A stretch of 32,845 nt of DNA from an uncultured Prevotella sp. (lineage in GTDB: Bacteria > Bacteroidota > Bacteroidia > Bacteroidales > Bacteroidaceae): NCBI GenBank assembly GCA_905210845.1, contig CAJLYG010000010.1, forward strand, positions 1 to 32,845, read 5' to 3'. Positions 17,211 through 25,257 of the stretch are shown piece by piece. Below the pieces are notes generated by a model. That model was not told the origin of the DNA. It saw only the letters and a list, made by a program, of their open reading frames with translations, and did no database searches. Position 1 is the stretch's first letter; every line of letters begins with the position of its first letter. A program made the position numbers and the translations under genes.

Positions 17211-18869
17211 TTATTTTACTCTTTCCCCTGCCTTTCTCAAAGCAAGGTCGTAAGCCTTCCAATAATACTTAATGAACTCACTCCAAAGAGCTTTCTTTGA
17301 GAGCTTCTCCGCTTGGGCACGAGCCTGCTTCAATTCCTCCGGAGAGAAATTTGAATAGGCTGCGACGGATGTCTTAATCTCTTCCACTACCTCATCATAA
17401 TTATAATCATCCCGATGAACGACCTTAACGCCATCTTCTATCTGACCATAACCTCCTTTCATCTTATTGACCCACATGCCAAACCCTGATAGGTCTGTCG
17501 TAATGCAAGGAACCTTAAAGGCAATAGCCTCTAATGGTGTGTATCCCCAGGGCTCATAATAAGAGGGATAAATGCAAAGATCATTTCCTAATATAATGTC
17601 ATAATAGGTCATATTGACAATGCCATCATCTCCAATCAGATAAGACGGAATAAAAACAATCTTGACCTTATCCTTGGGGTCGTTATGGACATTCAGATAA
17701 TTAAGCATTCCCAAGGTTCGGTCGTCATTCTGGTTGCATAGCCAATGGGTAATGACCGGTAGGTCCAAAGGGATGTCATCATGCTTGCCTGCCGACAACC
17801 GTGCTGCCAAATCCTTTCTAGGCTCCTTAACCCACCCGGGAACTTCAATAAAGGCAACAACATTCTTGTTTAATTCCTGATCATTCCTCAAACGGCTCAT
17901 CGCATCAATATATACATCAATGCCTTTGTTCCTCCACTCATAACGTCCACTTGTAGAAACAATTAAAGTCTGATCATCTAAATGACTTCCTATCAGTGCA
18001 TTGGCAACATCTAGCAATCGCTTACGAGCCGCTTTCCGCTTTTGGACAAAGGCATTGCCTTTTGGCACGAAATCATTTTCGAAACCATTGGGCAAGACTA
18101 TATCCACAGGTTTGTCCAACAACTCCTCACATTCATGGGCCGTAATGTCGCTAACTGTCGTAAAGCAATCAACATACTTGGCCGTTTGCTTTTCAATAGA
18201 CTGCTTACTCTGCATATTCAGTTCAACAGCCATCTGGTCACCGTTGTATGCAAAAAGATACTGATAAAGGGGCTTGTTATTCCCTGCAATAGAACGTCCT
18301 ATACTTGTGGCATGTGTGGTAAAAACCGTCCCTATCTGGGGAAGAACTTTATGAATATAGAGCAAGCCAAGACCTGTCATCCACTCATTACCATGATAGA
18401 TAACCTTCTTGCCAACAGGAATATTATGCTTATAAAAGCTTTCCACCACCCTGCCTGCAGCATAGGAAAACATGGAAGCCTCATCATAATCGCCATATGC
18501 ATGGAGACTGTCTACCTGAAAATCTTCCCATAGGTGGGCGTAGATCGTATTCTTTTCCTCGAAGAATGGCTTGAAATCCACCAAAATGGAGATGGGCCTT
18601 CCTGGAATATTCCAGCGTCCAACCTTTACGTTCAAGCCTTCTTGGGCAGCCTGAGCTCTCCATGATGCAAAAAGAGCCTTATCCTCTTCAAAAAAAGGAC
18701 AGGTCTTCTGATCCCAGCAATCTGGACCTATAAAAATGATATGATCCCTCATTGCATCCTGAAGTGTCCTCGCTCTCGTAGACAACACAGTGTATATGCC
18801 TCCGACCTTATTGCAAACCTCCCAACTTGATTCAAATATATAATCGGGAGACAACAAATCTTTTCCCAT
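17211..18869 (-). CDS. Glycogen synthase, GT3 (eukaryote-like) family
   Basis: Extends alpha-1,4-glucan from a sugar nucleotide. The N-terminus, LSPDYIFESSWEVCNKVGG followed by IYTVLSTRA, and the C-terminal donor-site motif YYEPWGYTPLEAIAFKVPC plus TTDLSGFG are the GT3 glycogen synthase signatures, distinct from classical bacterial GlgA (GT5). HGNEWMTGLGLLY, FTTHATSIGR and VDCFTTVSDITAHE are also visible. The 552-aa form starts at ATG 18869 (MGKDLLSPDY), 15-25 nt below a good promoter; extending upstream to 18983 would run through the promoter and is rejected. It is the first gene of the glgA-glgP pair. Confidence 0.93.
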   Translation of the reverse strand: MGKDLLSPDYIFESSWEVCNKVGGIYTVLSTRARTLQDAMRDHIIFIGPDCWDQKTCPFFEEDKALFASWRAQAAQEGLNVKVGRWNIPGRPISILVDFKPFFEEKNTIYAHLWEDFQVDSLHAYGDYDEASMFSYAAGRVVESFYKHNIPVGKKVIYHGNEWMTGLGLLYIHKVLPQIGTVFTTHATSIGRSIAGNNKPLYQYLFAYNGDQMAVELNMQSKQSIEKQTAKYVDCFTTVSDITAHECEELLDKPVDIVLPNGFENDFVPKGNAFVQKRKAARKRLLDVANALIGSHLDDQTLIVSTSGRYEWRNKGIDVYIDAMSRLRNDQELNKNVVAFIEVPGWVKEPRKDLAARLSAGKHDDIPLDLPVITHWLCNQNDDRTLGMLNYLNVHNDPKDKVKIVFIPSYLIGDDGIVNMTYYDIILGNDLCIYPSYYEPWGYTPLEAIAFKVPCITTDLSGFGMWVNKMKGGYGQIEDGVKVVHRDDYNYDEVVEEIKTSVAAYSNFSPEELKQARAQAEKLSKKALWSEFIKYYWKAYDLALRKAGERVK

Positions 18870-18891
18870 ACAAAACTTAATATCTTTGCTG

Positions 18892-18922
18892 CAAAGATAC
18901 GAGAAAAAGGTTAAAACCGCAA
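18892..18922 (-). promoter_or_regulatory. Promoter of the glycogen synthase-phosphorylase operon
   Basis: Reading the minus strand, TTGC (18919-18922), 19 nt, then TATCTTTG (18892-18899). The -7 box is one arm of a perfect inverted repeat, tatctttgc-t-gcaaagata (18881-18899), so a -7-like box is also present on the plus strand. Confidence 0.75.
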
Positions 18923-18990
18923 TTTTTCCAAGTATAAAAATGCTAAAACCGGTAATTTCTTGATGCAATCGTATGCATGGCATTTACCTG

Positions 18991-19425
18991 CTATTGTCTC
19001 TTCAGCACCAAAGTCTTAGGTATCTTTACCCATTTCCTATTAACGGCGATCTTTATCGTGCTGCCTTCTCCTTGATGCAAGATGTACTCACCATTGCCTT
19101 CATAGGTCAATGTCGCCTCCAAATCCTCACTGCCATAATCATTCGTTACGGATAGCGTCGCAGAAGTAGGAGATGTTATCTTTGCCGCGACAAATGGCCA
19201 TTTGCGCGTATCGCGTTTAGCGCCGAAATATCCAGGTAACTGTCCAAAGAGTTCCTGCCCAGGAATGACTACTGCATTATGGTAGAAATCCATTTGTATA
19301 TACACCTGATATTCCGCATTATAGATGTATCCCTTAAAAGTTGTACTATCAGCTTTGTCTACCTGTGCTTTTGCAGAAAGCAAAGATGTCAGGACAATCA
19401 TGAATAATAAGATTCTTTTCATCAT
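18991..19425 (-). CDS. Exported hypothetical protein
   Basis: A 144-aa protein with a signal peptide, MMKRILLFMIVLTSLLSAKA, cleaved before QVDK. The mature part is beta-rich (GYIYNAEYQVYIQMDFYHNA, YEGNGEYILHQGEGSTIKIAVN) with no cysteines and no motif I recognise. ATG 19425 (or the adjacent ATG 19422) follows an AAGGAAGA ribosome-binding-like stretch and a -7 box at 19471-19478. The longer frame to 19533 reads through the promoter and is rejected. It is probably periplasmic; the glycogen genes lie just downstream on the same strand but have their own promoter. Confidence 0.78.
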   Translation of the reverse strand: MMKRILLFMIVLTSLLSAKAQVDKADSTTFKGYIYNAEYQVYIQMDFYHNAVVIPGQELFGQLPGYFGAKRDTRKWPFVAAKITSPTSATLSVTNDYGSEDLEATLTYEGNGEYILHQGEGSTIKIAVNRKWVKIPKTLVLKRQ

Positions 19426-19470
19426 TCTATCTTCCTTGAATAAGTGAGACTTTCTTTTTCTAATTGGCTG

Positions 19471-19478
19471 CAAATATA
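19471..19478 (-). promoter_or_regulatory. -7 box upstream of the exported hypothetical gene
   Basis: TATATTTG on the minus strand, about 46 bp above the start. No good TTTG -33 box is found at the usual spacing. Confidence 0.55.
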
Positions 19479-19544
19479 ATGAATTCTTGCCAATGAAGGC
19501 ATGAAAGGGGAAAAAATTCCTTCTTGTCATCACAAAATAAGAAA

Positions 19545-19564
19545 GGACCAGCCGAAGCTGATCC
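19545..19564 (-). terminator. Intrinsic terminator after alanine dehydrogenase
   Basis: On the minus strand GGATCAGC-TTCG-GCTGGTCC forms an 8-bp stem (one U-G pair) capped by a UUCG tetraloop, followed by TTTCTTATTTTG. It lies 7 bp after the stop. Confidence 0.8.
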
Positions 19565-19571
19565 TATATTG

Positions 19572-20678
19572 CTAAAGCGTAATTGGTTCGTATTTCAATC
19601 CATAAGCATCGGCGACTGCCTTAAATGTTACTTTCCCATTCACGATGTTGAGTCCTCTGTAGAGCGATTGATCATCTTTGCAGGCTTGCTTCCAACCCTT
19701 GTCAGCGAGTGCTAAGGCATAATGCAAAGTGGCATTGGTGAGGGCTATCGTACTCGTATGAGGCACTGCGCCAGGAATATTGGCTACCGCATAATGGACA
19801 ATGCCATCTATCACATAAACTGGATCAGTATGGGTTGTCGGATGACTGGTCTCGAAGCAACCGCCCTGATCAATGGCAACATCTACCAGAACCGTTCCTG
19901 GCTCCATCAATTTCAGCATATCCCTTGTAACCAGGTGTGGGGTCTTGCCGCCCGGAATCAGGACACTGCCAATAACGATGTCGACATCATGCAATTGCTG
20001 ACGGATATTGTGCTCCGTGGAAAACATCGTATGGACATTCACGGGAAGCTCCATACTCAATTGCCGAAGTCGAGGCAGAGAGATATCTGCAATAGTGACA
20101 TCAGCACCCATGCCTGCTGCCATACGGGCTGCAGCCTCTCCGACCGTGCCACCTCCCAAGACGAGCACCTTTGCAGGAAGGACACCTGGGACACCACTGA
20201 TCAGTTTTCCTTTGCCGCCCTTCGTCTTCTGGAGATAATAGGCACCGTTCATGACTCCCATTCTCCCTGCAACCTCACTCATTGGGATGAGAAGCGGCAA
20301 AGAACGGTCGCCCTTCTGTACTGTCTCATAGGCAAGACAAACAGCGCCACTCTTGATCATTGCCTCCGTCAAGGGCTTGTCACATGCGAAATGGAAATAA
20401 GTGAAAAGCAACTGGTTCTCGCGTATCAATGGGTATTCCGGCTCTATCGGTTCTTTCACCTTCACGATCATATCAGCTGCCTTGTAGACATCTTCAATCG
20501 AGGGGAGAATCTCTGCCCCGACAGCCTGATAAGAGGCATCGGAGAAACCACTGTTCTCACCTGCTGTGTGCTGAACATAAACACGATGACCATGTTTGAT
20601 AAACTCTGCAACGCCCGAAGGAGTCATTCCGACCCTATTCTCGTTGTCCTTGATCTCTTTAGGTATACCGATTTTCAT
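19572..20678 (-). CDS. ald: Alanine dehydrogenase
   Basis: Catalyses reversible NAD-dependent deamination of L-alanine to pyruvate and ammonia. The 368-aa protein starts MKIGIPKEIKDNENRVGMTP, has SGVAEFIKHGHRVYVQHTAG, the Rossmann loop VLVLGGGTVGEAAARMAAGM and DVAIDQGGCFETSHPTTHTD with the catalytic region. Length is normal. ATG 20678 is chosen by homology; the frame upstream to 20714 overlaps the promoter. It stands alone between terminators, so it is probably a single-gene unit for nitrogen or carbon use. Confidence 0.95.
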   Translation of the reverse strand: MKIGIPKEIKDNENRVGMTPSGVAEFIKHGHRVYVQHTAGENSGFSDASYQAVGAEILPSIEDVYKAADMIVKVKEPIEPEYPLIRENQLLFTYFHFACDKPLTEAMIKSGAVCLAYETVQKGDRSLPLLIPMSEVAGRMGVMNGAYYLQKTKGGKGKLISGVPGVLPAKVLVLGGGTVGEAAARMAAGMGADVTIADISLPRLRQLSMELPVNVHTMFSTEHNIRQQLHDVDIVIGSVLIPGGKTPHLVTRDMLKLMEPGTVLVDVAIDQGGCFETSHPTTHTDPVYVIDGIVHYAVANIPGAVPHTSTIALTNATLHYALALADKGWKQACKDDQSLYRGLNIVNGKVTFKAVADAYGLKYEPITL

Positions 20679-20711
20679 GATAAAATAATTTTTAGTTGGT
20701 TTAACCGCTTG

Positions 20712-20719
20712 CAAATATA
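20712..20719 (-). promoter_or_regulatory. -7 box of ald
   Basis: TATATTTG on the minus strand, about 35 bp upstream of the ald start. The -33 position falls inside the terminator hairpin of the upstream gene and has no clear TTTG. Confidence 0.6.
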
Positions 20720-20722
20720 AGG

Positions 20723-20759
20723 AAAAATCGGTTCCGTTGTTCTCACGAAACCGATTTTT
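20723..20759 (-). terminator. Intrinsic terminator after the DUF2461 gene
   Basis: The stem aaaaatcggtt (20723-20733) pairs with aaccgattttt (20749-20759), extended by CG/CG after one mismatch. On the minus strand the 3' arm ends in TTTTT, just before the ald -7 box. Confidence 0.8.
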
Positions 20760-20778
20760 TCAAATAAAAACATCATTT

Positions 20779-21480
20779 TTATTCATAATCATCTATGACG
20801 GCATTCATGAAATCCATCATCGGCTTGGCTATTTGAAAGATCTTCGCAGATTTCTCCAACCAATCGTCGCCGTCAAAGAATGTATCCGGAACATGCGTCC
20901 AACAACAGTAATCTTTCATCCGAAGATACTGGATATATTCATAGTCACGCGGGAAACCTGCCGGACATGTCTTCAAGGGATCTGCCCCACCAAATCCTTT
21001 TTTATCACCCCACTGGTGTTCATTGGGCAACCCAAAGTATTTGCGGAATTCCTCATTCTCCACAGCTGCACGCCACTGGTCGATATTACCCATGATTTCA
21101 TTCCGACAAGAGGTGAGTATAGGGGTGGGTAGCCAATAGCTGCCTCCAGCCAAAAGGCATCCATCTGGCTCCAGATGGATGTAATAGCCACCCCGCAATG
21201 ACTTTTTACCATGGGCACAAAGATAAGCACCCATATGATTTTTATACGGAGACTTGTCCTCACTGAACCTGATATCTCGATAAAAACGGTAGGTACAGTC
21301 TTTCACCTGAAGATGGGCAATCTCCGGGTCAAACTCTGCATAGCGTGCTATAGCTTGTGCCACCCCCTGTTCGAATTCTGCCTTGCAAGCTAAATACTCT
21401 GCCTTGTGTTCCTGAAACCAAGGACGGTTGTTGTTCATCATCACTTCCCGAAGGAAGGCTAAAATTCTTGTTGCATTCAT
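20779..21480 (-). CDS. DUF2461 domain-containing protein
   Basis: A 233-aa protein of the DUF2461 (TIGR02453) family; function unknown. Family-typical segments are ILAFLREVMMNNNRPWFQEHK at the N-terminus, YRFYRDIRFSEDKSPYKNHMG with the conserved basic and aspartate residues, and GGYYIHLEPDGCLLAGGSYW. ATG 21480 (MNATRILAFL) is the homology-supported start; the frame upstream to 21654 is a shadow of nth. It lies 52 bp downstream of nth on the same strand and ends at a strong terminator, so nth and this gene probably form one unit. Confidence 0.9.
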   Translation of the reverse strand: MNATRILAFLREVMMNNNRPWFQEHKAEYLACKAEFEQGVAQAIARYAEFDPEIAHLQVKDCTYRFYRDIRFSEDKSPYKNHMGAYLCAHGKKSLRGGYYIHLEPDGCLLAGGSYWLPTPILTSCRNEIMGNIDQWRAAVENEEFRKYFGLPNEHQWGDKKGFGGADPLKTCPAGFPRDYEYIQYLRMKDYCCWTHVPDTFFDGDDWLEKSAKIFQIAKPMMDFMNAVIDDYE

Positions 21481-21532
21481 GATCGATTCTTCTGAATAAT
21501 ACGTGAGCCAAAACATGATACCGGATTGATGA

Positions 21533-22183
21533 TCATTCCAGTTTGCTATGATCAAACAGCTTAGGGCAAATAGCATCAAAAGGACACTGAGAACACTTAG
21601 GATTCCTGCTTGTGCAGACATAACGCCCATGGAGAAGAAGCCAATGGTGGGCATGAGGAATATCCACCTCGGGAATATGCCTGACCAGTTCTTGTTCTGT
21701 CAGAAGCGGAGTGTTAGCGGCACGTGAAACCAATCCTAATCGGTGACTGACCCGAAACACATGGGTATCGACAGCCATCGTTGCCTTACCGAACCATACA
21801 GCCTGCAGGACATTGGCTGTCTTGCGCCCCACACCGGGAAGCTTCATCAGGTCTTCCCTGCTTTCTGGCACTTCCCCACCGAAATCATGGACGATCATTC
21901 GAGCCATTTCCACCAAATGCCTTGCCTTGGCATTTGGGTAGCTGACACTCTTCACGTACTCTAACACATCCTCTGGCTCAGCCTTCGCCATAGCCTCAGG
22001 GGTGGGATAATGTCGGAAGAGTTCTGGCGTCACCTGATTGATACGCTTATCCGTACACTGAGCGCTTAACAGGGTGGCACAAATCAACTGGAATGCACTG
22101 CCAAACTGCAACTCCGTAGTGACAGGACCTACATTCTTCCGAAAATAATCAAGGATATAGTCGTAACGTTGCTGACGAGTCAT
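21533..22183 (-). CDS. nth: Endonuclease III (DNA glycosylase/AP lyase)
   Basis: Base-excision repair enzyme removing oxidised pyrimidines. The 216-aa protein has LICATLLSAQCTDKRIN, the helix-hairpin-helix LPGVGRKTANVL with the catalytic lysine, VDTHVFRVSHRLGL with the catalytic aspartate, and the C-terminal 4Fe-4S loop CTSRNPKCSQCPFDAIC (CX6CX2CX5C), all intact. ATG 22183 is the natural start. Length is typical. Confidence 0.96.
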   Translation of the reverse strand: MTRQQRYDYILDYFRKNVGPVTTELQFGSAFQLICATLLSAQCTDKRINQVTPELFRHYPTPEAMAKAEPEDVLEYVKSVSYPNAKARHLVEMARMIVHDFGGEVPESREDLMKLPGVGRKTANVLQAVWFGKATMAVDTHVFRVSHRLGLVSRAANTPLLTEQELVRHIPEVDIPHAHHWLLLHGRYVCTSRNPKCSQCPFDAICPKLFDHSKLE

Positions 22184-22212
22184 TGGATATTAACTAAATA
22201 GTGAAAGAAGAA

Positions 22213-22260
22213 AGGTGAAAAATGAAGCTTACCCTATCGTCAGGCCCCCATTTTTCACCT
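22213..22260 (-). terminator. Possible terminator after the Skp-like gene
   Basis: A perfect 12-bp inverted repeat, aggtgaaaaatg (22213-22224) with catttttcacct (22249-22260), encloses 24 nt. It sits 25 bp past the stop. The T-run beyond it on the minus strand is broken (TTCTTCTTTC), so termination is plausible rather than certain. Confidence 0.5.
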
Positions 22261-22284
22261 CTCCTACCCCACCTAAGTCTATGA

Positions 22285-22905
22285 TTATTTCTTTTCTGAT
22301 GTGGTATTTGCTGCCTTCATCGATTTAGAAGGCTTGTAAGCCTTGTTCAGTCCGGCAATCACCTCACCTGTAATATCATAGGCTTTGTCTGCATAAAGGA
22401 TATTGTCGCCAGCCTTGCTCAAAATCAGGCTATACTTCTTATCCTTATTATATAGAGCGAGGAAATGCTGGATGGAATCCCGCAGAGCTGCATTATACTT
22501 ATCTGTTTCATTCTGGAACTCTGCACTCAAACGCTGATTCAAAGCCTGAAGATCCTGATTCTGGCGCTGCAAGCCAGCCTGGATGGCTTCTGCCTGCTCA
22601 CGGGTATAGGCATTCTGCTGTACCTTCTGCTGGAAATTAGCGGCTGCTGCCTGCAACTGCTGTTGCTTGGCACCCAATGTATTTTGAATGTTCTGCCCCT
22701 TCTTTTGCAGAATCAAAGAATAATCCTTGGCGAACTGATATTGGTTCATAATGGAGTCAACTTCTACATAAGCAATCTTGACGCCTGAAGCAGATGTAGA
22801 AGTTTGTGATTTCTGGTCCATCTGAGGATTACTCTGGTTACAGGATGTCATGGCGATAGTTGCCATTGCAGCCAAAGCACATGCACGAATTACTTTCTTG
22901 TTCAT
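22285..22905 (-). CDS. OmpH/Skp family periplasmic chaperone-like lipoprotein
   Basis: A 206-aa protein with a lipoprotein signal peptide ending IAMTSC (lipobox before NQSN). A low-complexity Gln/Ser/Thr linker precedes KIAYVEVDSIMNQYQFAKDY, the Skp/OmpH signature. A long Gln- and Ala-rich coiled coil follows (about residues 70-150: QNIQNTLGAKQQQLQAAAAN, QNQDLQALNQRLSAEFQNE), ending with the C-terminal strand region YSLILSKAGDNILYADKAYD. Role by family: holding outer-membrane proteins during transit. The lipid anchor, absent in E. coli Skp, is common in Bacteroidetes homologues. Confidence 0.9.
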   Translation of the reverse strand: MNKKVIRACALAAMATIAMTSCNQSNPQMDQKSQTSTSASGVKIAYVEVDSIMNQYQFAKDYSLILQKKGQNIQNTLGAKQQQLQAAAANFQQKVQQNAYTREQAEAIQAGLQRQNQDLQALNQRLSAEFQNETDKYNAALRDSIQHFLALYNKDKKYSLILSKAGDNILYADKAYDITGEVIAGLNKAYKPSKSMKAANTTSEKK

Positions 22906-22977
22906 TGTCTATATGGTTTTACTAATTTATTTCGACTGAAGTAAGATGCAATGACAGGGGCGTCCTTCAACTTCTTC

Positions 22978-23172
22978 CTACATCGCCTTGTCAGCAATAC
23001 GCGCCTCCTTGTCCTGATCCAATACGCAATGGATTCCACGAGACTTCATACCAGGATTGTCGTGGATATGCTGTGAAGAGAGCTTTCCGTTCTTCTTGAA
23101 AATCAGTTTTACGGATAATAATGCAATCGATATAGCAATTATTAACACGCTGAATGCCAAAGTTTCTATCAT
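22978..23172 (-). CDS. Small membrane protein, 64 aa
   Basis: Begins MIETLAFSVLIIAISIALLS, one transmembrane helix, followed by VKLIFKKNGK (positive, so cytosolic) and a short polar tail containing RGIHCVLDQDKEARIADKAM. I recall similarly organised 60-70-aa proteins in Bacteroides with a helix, a basic patch and a conserved single cysteine; function unknown. ATG 23172 is preferred; a 45-codon in-frame extension upstream is untypical protein sequence and covers the leader RNA. It is transcribed from a perfect promoter about 150 bp upstream. Confidence 0.75.
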   Translation of the reverse strand: MIETLAFSVLIIAISIALLSVKLIFKKNGKLSSQHIHDNPGMKSRGIHCVLDQDKEARIADKAM

Positions 23173-23318
23173 TTTTCTTACTTTTGCAGTGCGCAGATGG
23201 GAAGTAGGTCCACCATAGGCACCTGACTTGTTGCAGGAACAGTGCCAATCGGATGCGAAGCCCAAGCGAATTGAACTGAGCAGGAATGAACCCTGTTGAT
23301 GCGGCATCTTTCTTAAAG
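23173..23318 (-). promoter_or_regulatory. Long 5' leader of the 64-aa membrane protein gene, possibly structured RNA
   Basis: About 145 nt lie between the predicted start of transcription and the ATG. It contains several possible helices, for example CAG(TT)CAATTCG pairing with CGATTG(GCA)CTG around 23240-23275, and short CAGG/CCTG hairpins on each side. No known riboswitch was recognised by eye. A sigma-54-like element also lies inside it (23231-23248). Confidence 0.4.
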
Positions 23319-23322
23319 ATGC
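23304..23322. promoter_or_regulatory. Inverted repeat at the transcription start of the 64-aa gene
   Basis: gcatcttt-ctt-aaagatgc, perfect 8-bp arms, lies immediately downstream of the -7 box. It could be an operator or a 5' RNA hairpin. Confidence 0.5.
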
Positions 23323-23324
23323 TG

Positions 23325-23355
23325 CAAAGATACATCAAAAGGAACAAAATACAAA
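23325..23355 (-). promoter_or_regulatory. Promoter of the 64-aa membrane protein transcript
   Basis: Minus strand: TTTG (23352-23355), exactly 19 nt, TATCTTTG (23325-23332). This is a full match to the Bacteroidetes consensus. The nearest gene downstream on this strand starts at 23172. Confidence 0.82.
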
Positions 23356-23371
23356 ATAAAATAACAAAATA

Positions 23372-24838
23372 ATGAGTGAAAGTAATTTAAAACCAGCTCG
23401 CGTATTTGAGCAGTTCGCAAAAATCAACCAAATTCCCCGGCCTTCTAAGCACGAGGAAAAAATGATTGAGTATCTGAAGAAATTTGGTGAGGAACATCAT
23501 CTTGAGACAAAGGTAGACGAAACAGGCAATGTTCTGATTCGTAAACCTGCCACTCCAGGGTATGAAAACCGAGAAACCGTTATCCTGCAAAGCCACATGG
23601 ATATGGTGTGCGATAAGTTGGTCGATCTCGACTTCGACTTCAACAAAGATGCTATCCAGACGTATGTGGATGGTGATTGGATGCATGCTAAGGGTACTAC
23701 CCTTGGTGCAGACGACGGCATTGGAGATGCGATCGAACTGGCTCTGCTCGATAGCGATGACGTAGAACATGGTCCCATCGAATGTGTCTTCACAAGAGAT
23801 GAAGAGACTCAGCTGACCGGTGCATTAGGCATGAAGGCTGGATTCATGACGGGTAAGATGCTGATCAACCTTGATTCTGAGGACGAGGGACAGATCTTTA
23901 TTTCCTGTGCAGGGGGACGGAGCACAATTGCCACCTTCAAGTTCGAACGCGAAGATGCCCCCAAAGATGACTTCTTCGTGGAGATATCCCTGAAAGGTCT
24001 GAATGGCGGGCACTCCGGAGATGACATCAACAAGAAACGCGCCAATGCCATCAAGATTATCGCAAGGTTCCTCTACAACGAACTCAGCAAGGGGATTTCC
24101 TTACGTCTGGCCAGCTGGAACTCAGGAAAATTGCACAATGCTATTCCGCGTGATGGCAAGGCAGTCATCGCTATTCCTCAAGACAAGAAGGAAGAGGTTC
24201 GCGCCGATTGGAATATCTTTGCTAAAAACGTCGAGGATGAGTTCCATGTAACAGACAAGACCATGGTATTCAACATGTCCAGTTCGACGGCACAGAAAGT
24301 CGTTCCCGCTCAGGTCAGCCGCAACCTAATCTTAGCTTTACAGGGCATCGACAACGGAGTATTCGCTATGTGCCAGGATGAAGAGCTGGCTTGGATGGTA
24401 GAGACATCCAGCAACGTCGCTGTGGTCAAGACTTCCGAGAACGAGATCGAGGTTCTCTCTTCGCAGCGTAGTAATGTGATGAGCAACCTTGACAACCAGT
24501 GCAACACCATTAAGGCTGTCTTCCAGCTCGCAGGAGCAGAGGTTGTCCAGAACGATGGATATCCCGCATGGAAGATGAACCCCAATAGTAAGTTGACGAA
24601 ACTGGCTGTAGAGGCTTACAAGAAACTGTTCCACAAGGAGCCAAAGGTACTGGGTATCCATGCAGGATTGGAATGCGGACTGTTCTCTGAGCGTTATCCT
24701 GACTTAGACATGGTATCCTTCGGTCCTACGCTGAGGAATGTACATACTCCAGATGAGTGCCTTTACATCCCAACTGTTCAAATGGTTTGGGATCACTTGA
24801 CCGAAATCCTGAAGAACATACCTGTAAAAGCTGAATAA
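23372..24838 (+). CDS. pepD: Aminoacyl-histidine dipeptidase (M20 family)
   Basis: Cytosolic zinc dipeptidase with broad activity on Xaa-His dipeptides. The 488-aa protein carries the M20 metal ligands in order: VILQSHMDMVCDK (His, Asp), TTLGADDGIGDA (bridging Asp), FTRDEETQLTGA (catalytic Glu and Glu ligand), INLDSEDEG (Asp) and SFGPTLRNVHTPDE (His). The lid domain carries GLNGGHSGDDI. Length is typical. ATG 23372 follows an A-rich leader. The TAA stop shares its A with the ATG of the next gene, indicating coupling. No clear plus-strand promoter is seen; TACTTTTG at 23179-23186 is a weak candidate. Confidence 0.96.
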   Translation: MSESNLKPARVFEQFAKINQIPRPSKHEEKMIEYLKKFGEEHHLETKVDETGNVLIRKPATPGYENRETVILQSHMDMVCDKLVDLDFDFNKDAIQTYVDGDWMHAKGTTLGADDGIGDAIELALLDSDDVEHGPIECVFTRDEETQLTGALGMKAGFMTGKMLINLDSEDEGQIFISCAGGRSTIATFKFEREDAPKDDFFVEISLKGLNGGHSGDDINKKRANAIKIIARFLYNELSKGISLRLASWNSGKLHNAIPRDGKAVIAIPQDKKEEVRADWNIFAKNVEDEFHVTDKTMVFNMSSSTAQKVVPAQVSRNLILALQGIDNGVFAMCQDEELAWMVETSSNVAVVKTSENEIEVLSSQRSNVMSNLDNQCNTIKAVFQLAGAEVVQNDGYPAWKMNPNSKLTKLAVEAYKKLFHKEPKVLGIHAGLECGLFSERYPDLDMVSFGPTLRNVHTPDECLYIPTVQMVWDHLTEILKNIPVKAE

Positions 24839-25236
24839 TGAGAACATTAAGGATAATTCCACTTCTGTTGGCCGCAGTCCTATTCGTGGGCTGTGGTCAA
24901 CAGCATAGTGCCAAGGAAATGGTGAAGGCGTTCTTGGACGATCACTTGACGAAGAAAGACCTTACCATCAAAGGTTTTTCAAAACTTGATTCCACGGTCT
25001 ATATCACAGACAGCATGATAAAAGTGATGAGGAACGATGCTTCCAAGAATCCGATTTTCATGCAACCAATCCATTACGCACCGGGGAAATACACGAACCA
25101 GCTCAAATTCTTGAGGATTACATATCTGTTGACAGACAATTCTGGCAACGAAACTGAATACAAGCAAACTTATTATTTGGATAACTCCCTGACTCGCGTC
25201 ATCTGCTTTAAGCAAGACGGAGAGGAAAGAAAGTGA
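24838..25236 (+). CDS. Hypothetical lipoprotein
   Basis: A 132-aa protein with the signal MRTLRIIPLLLAAVLFVGC (lipobox FVGC before GQQ), hence probably envelope-anchored. The mature part (AKEMVKAFLDDHLTKKDLTI, LRITYLLTDNSGNETEYKQT) resembles short Bacteroidetes lipoproteins with a small alpha/beta fold, but I cannot name the family. The ATG overlaps the pepD stop by one base, so it is expressed with pepD. Confidence 0.8.
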   Translation: MRTLRIIPLLLAAVLFVGCGQQHSAKEMVKAFLDDHLTKKDLTIKGFSKLDSTVYITDSMIKVMRNDASKNPIFMQPIHYAPGKYTNQLKFLRITYLLTDNSGNETEYKQTYYLDNSLTRVICFKQDGEERK

Positions 25237-25257
25237 GCCATCCGTGCACACGCGACC

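Noticed and set aside
18870..18983. N-terminal extension of glycogen synthase to 18983
   Set aside because: The added 38 residues read through the -33/-7 promoter; family members begin near the LLSPDYIFE segment.
19722..20720. 332-aa open frame on the plus strand
   Set aside because: Antisense shadow of alanine dehydrogenase; Cys/His-rich translation without motif.
21481..21654. N-terminal extension of the DUF2461 protein
   Set aside because: Hydrophobic translation is a frame-shifted shadow of nth; family start is the ILAFLREVM segment.
23173..23307. 45-residue N-terminal extension of the 64-aa membrane protein
   Set aside because: It is the translated leader region and would put a hydrophilic, Cys-rich stretch in front of an otherwise typical N-terminal membrane helix.
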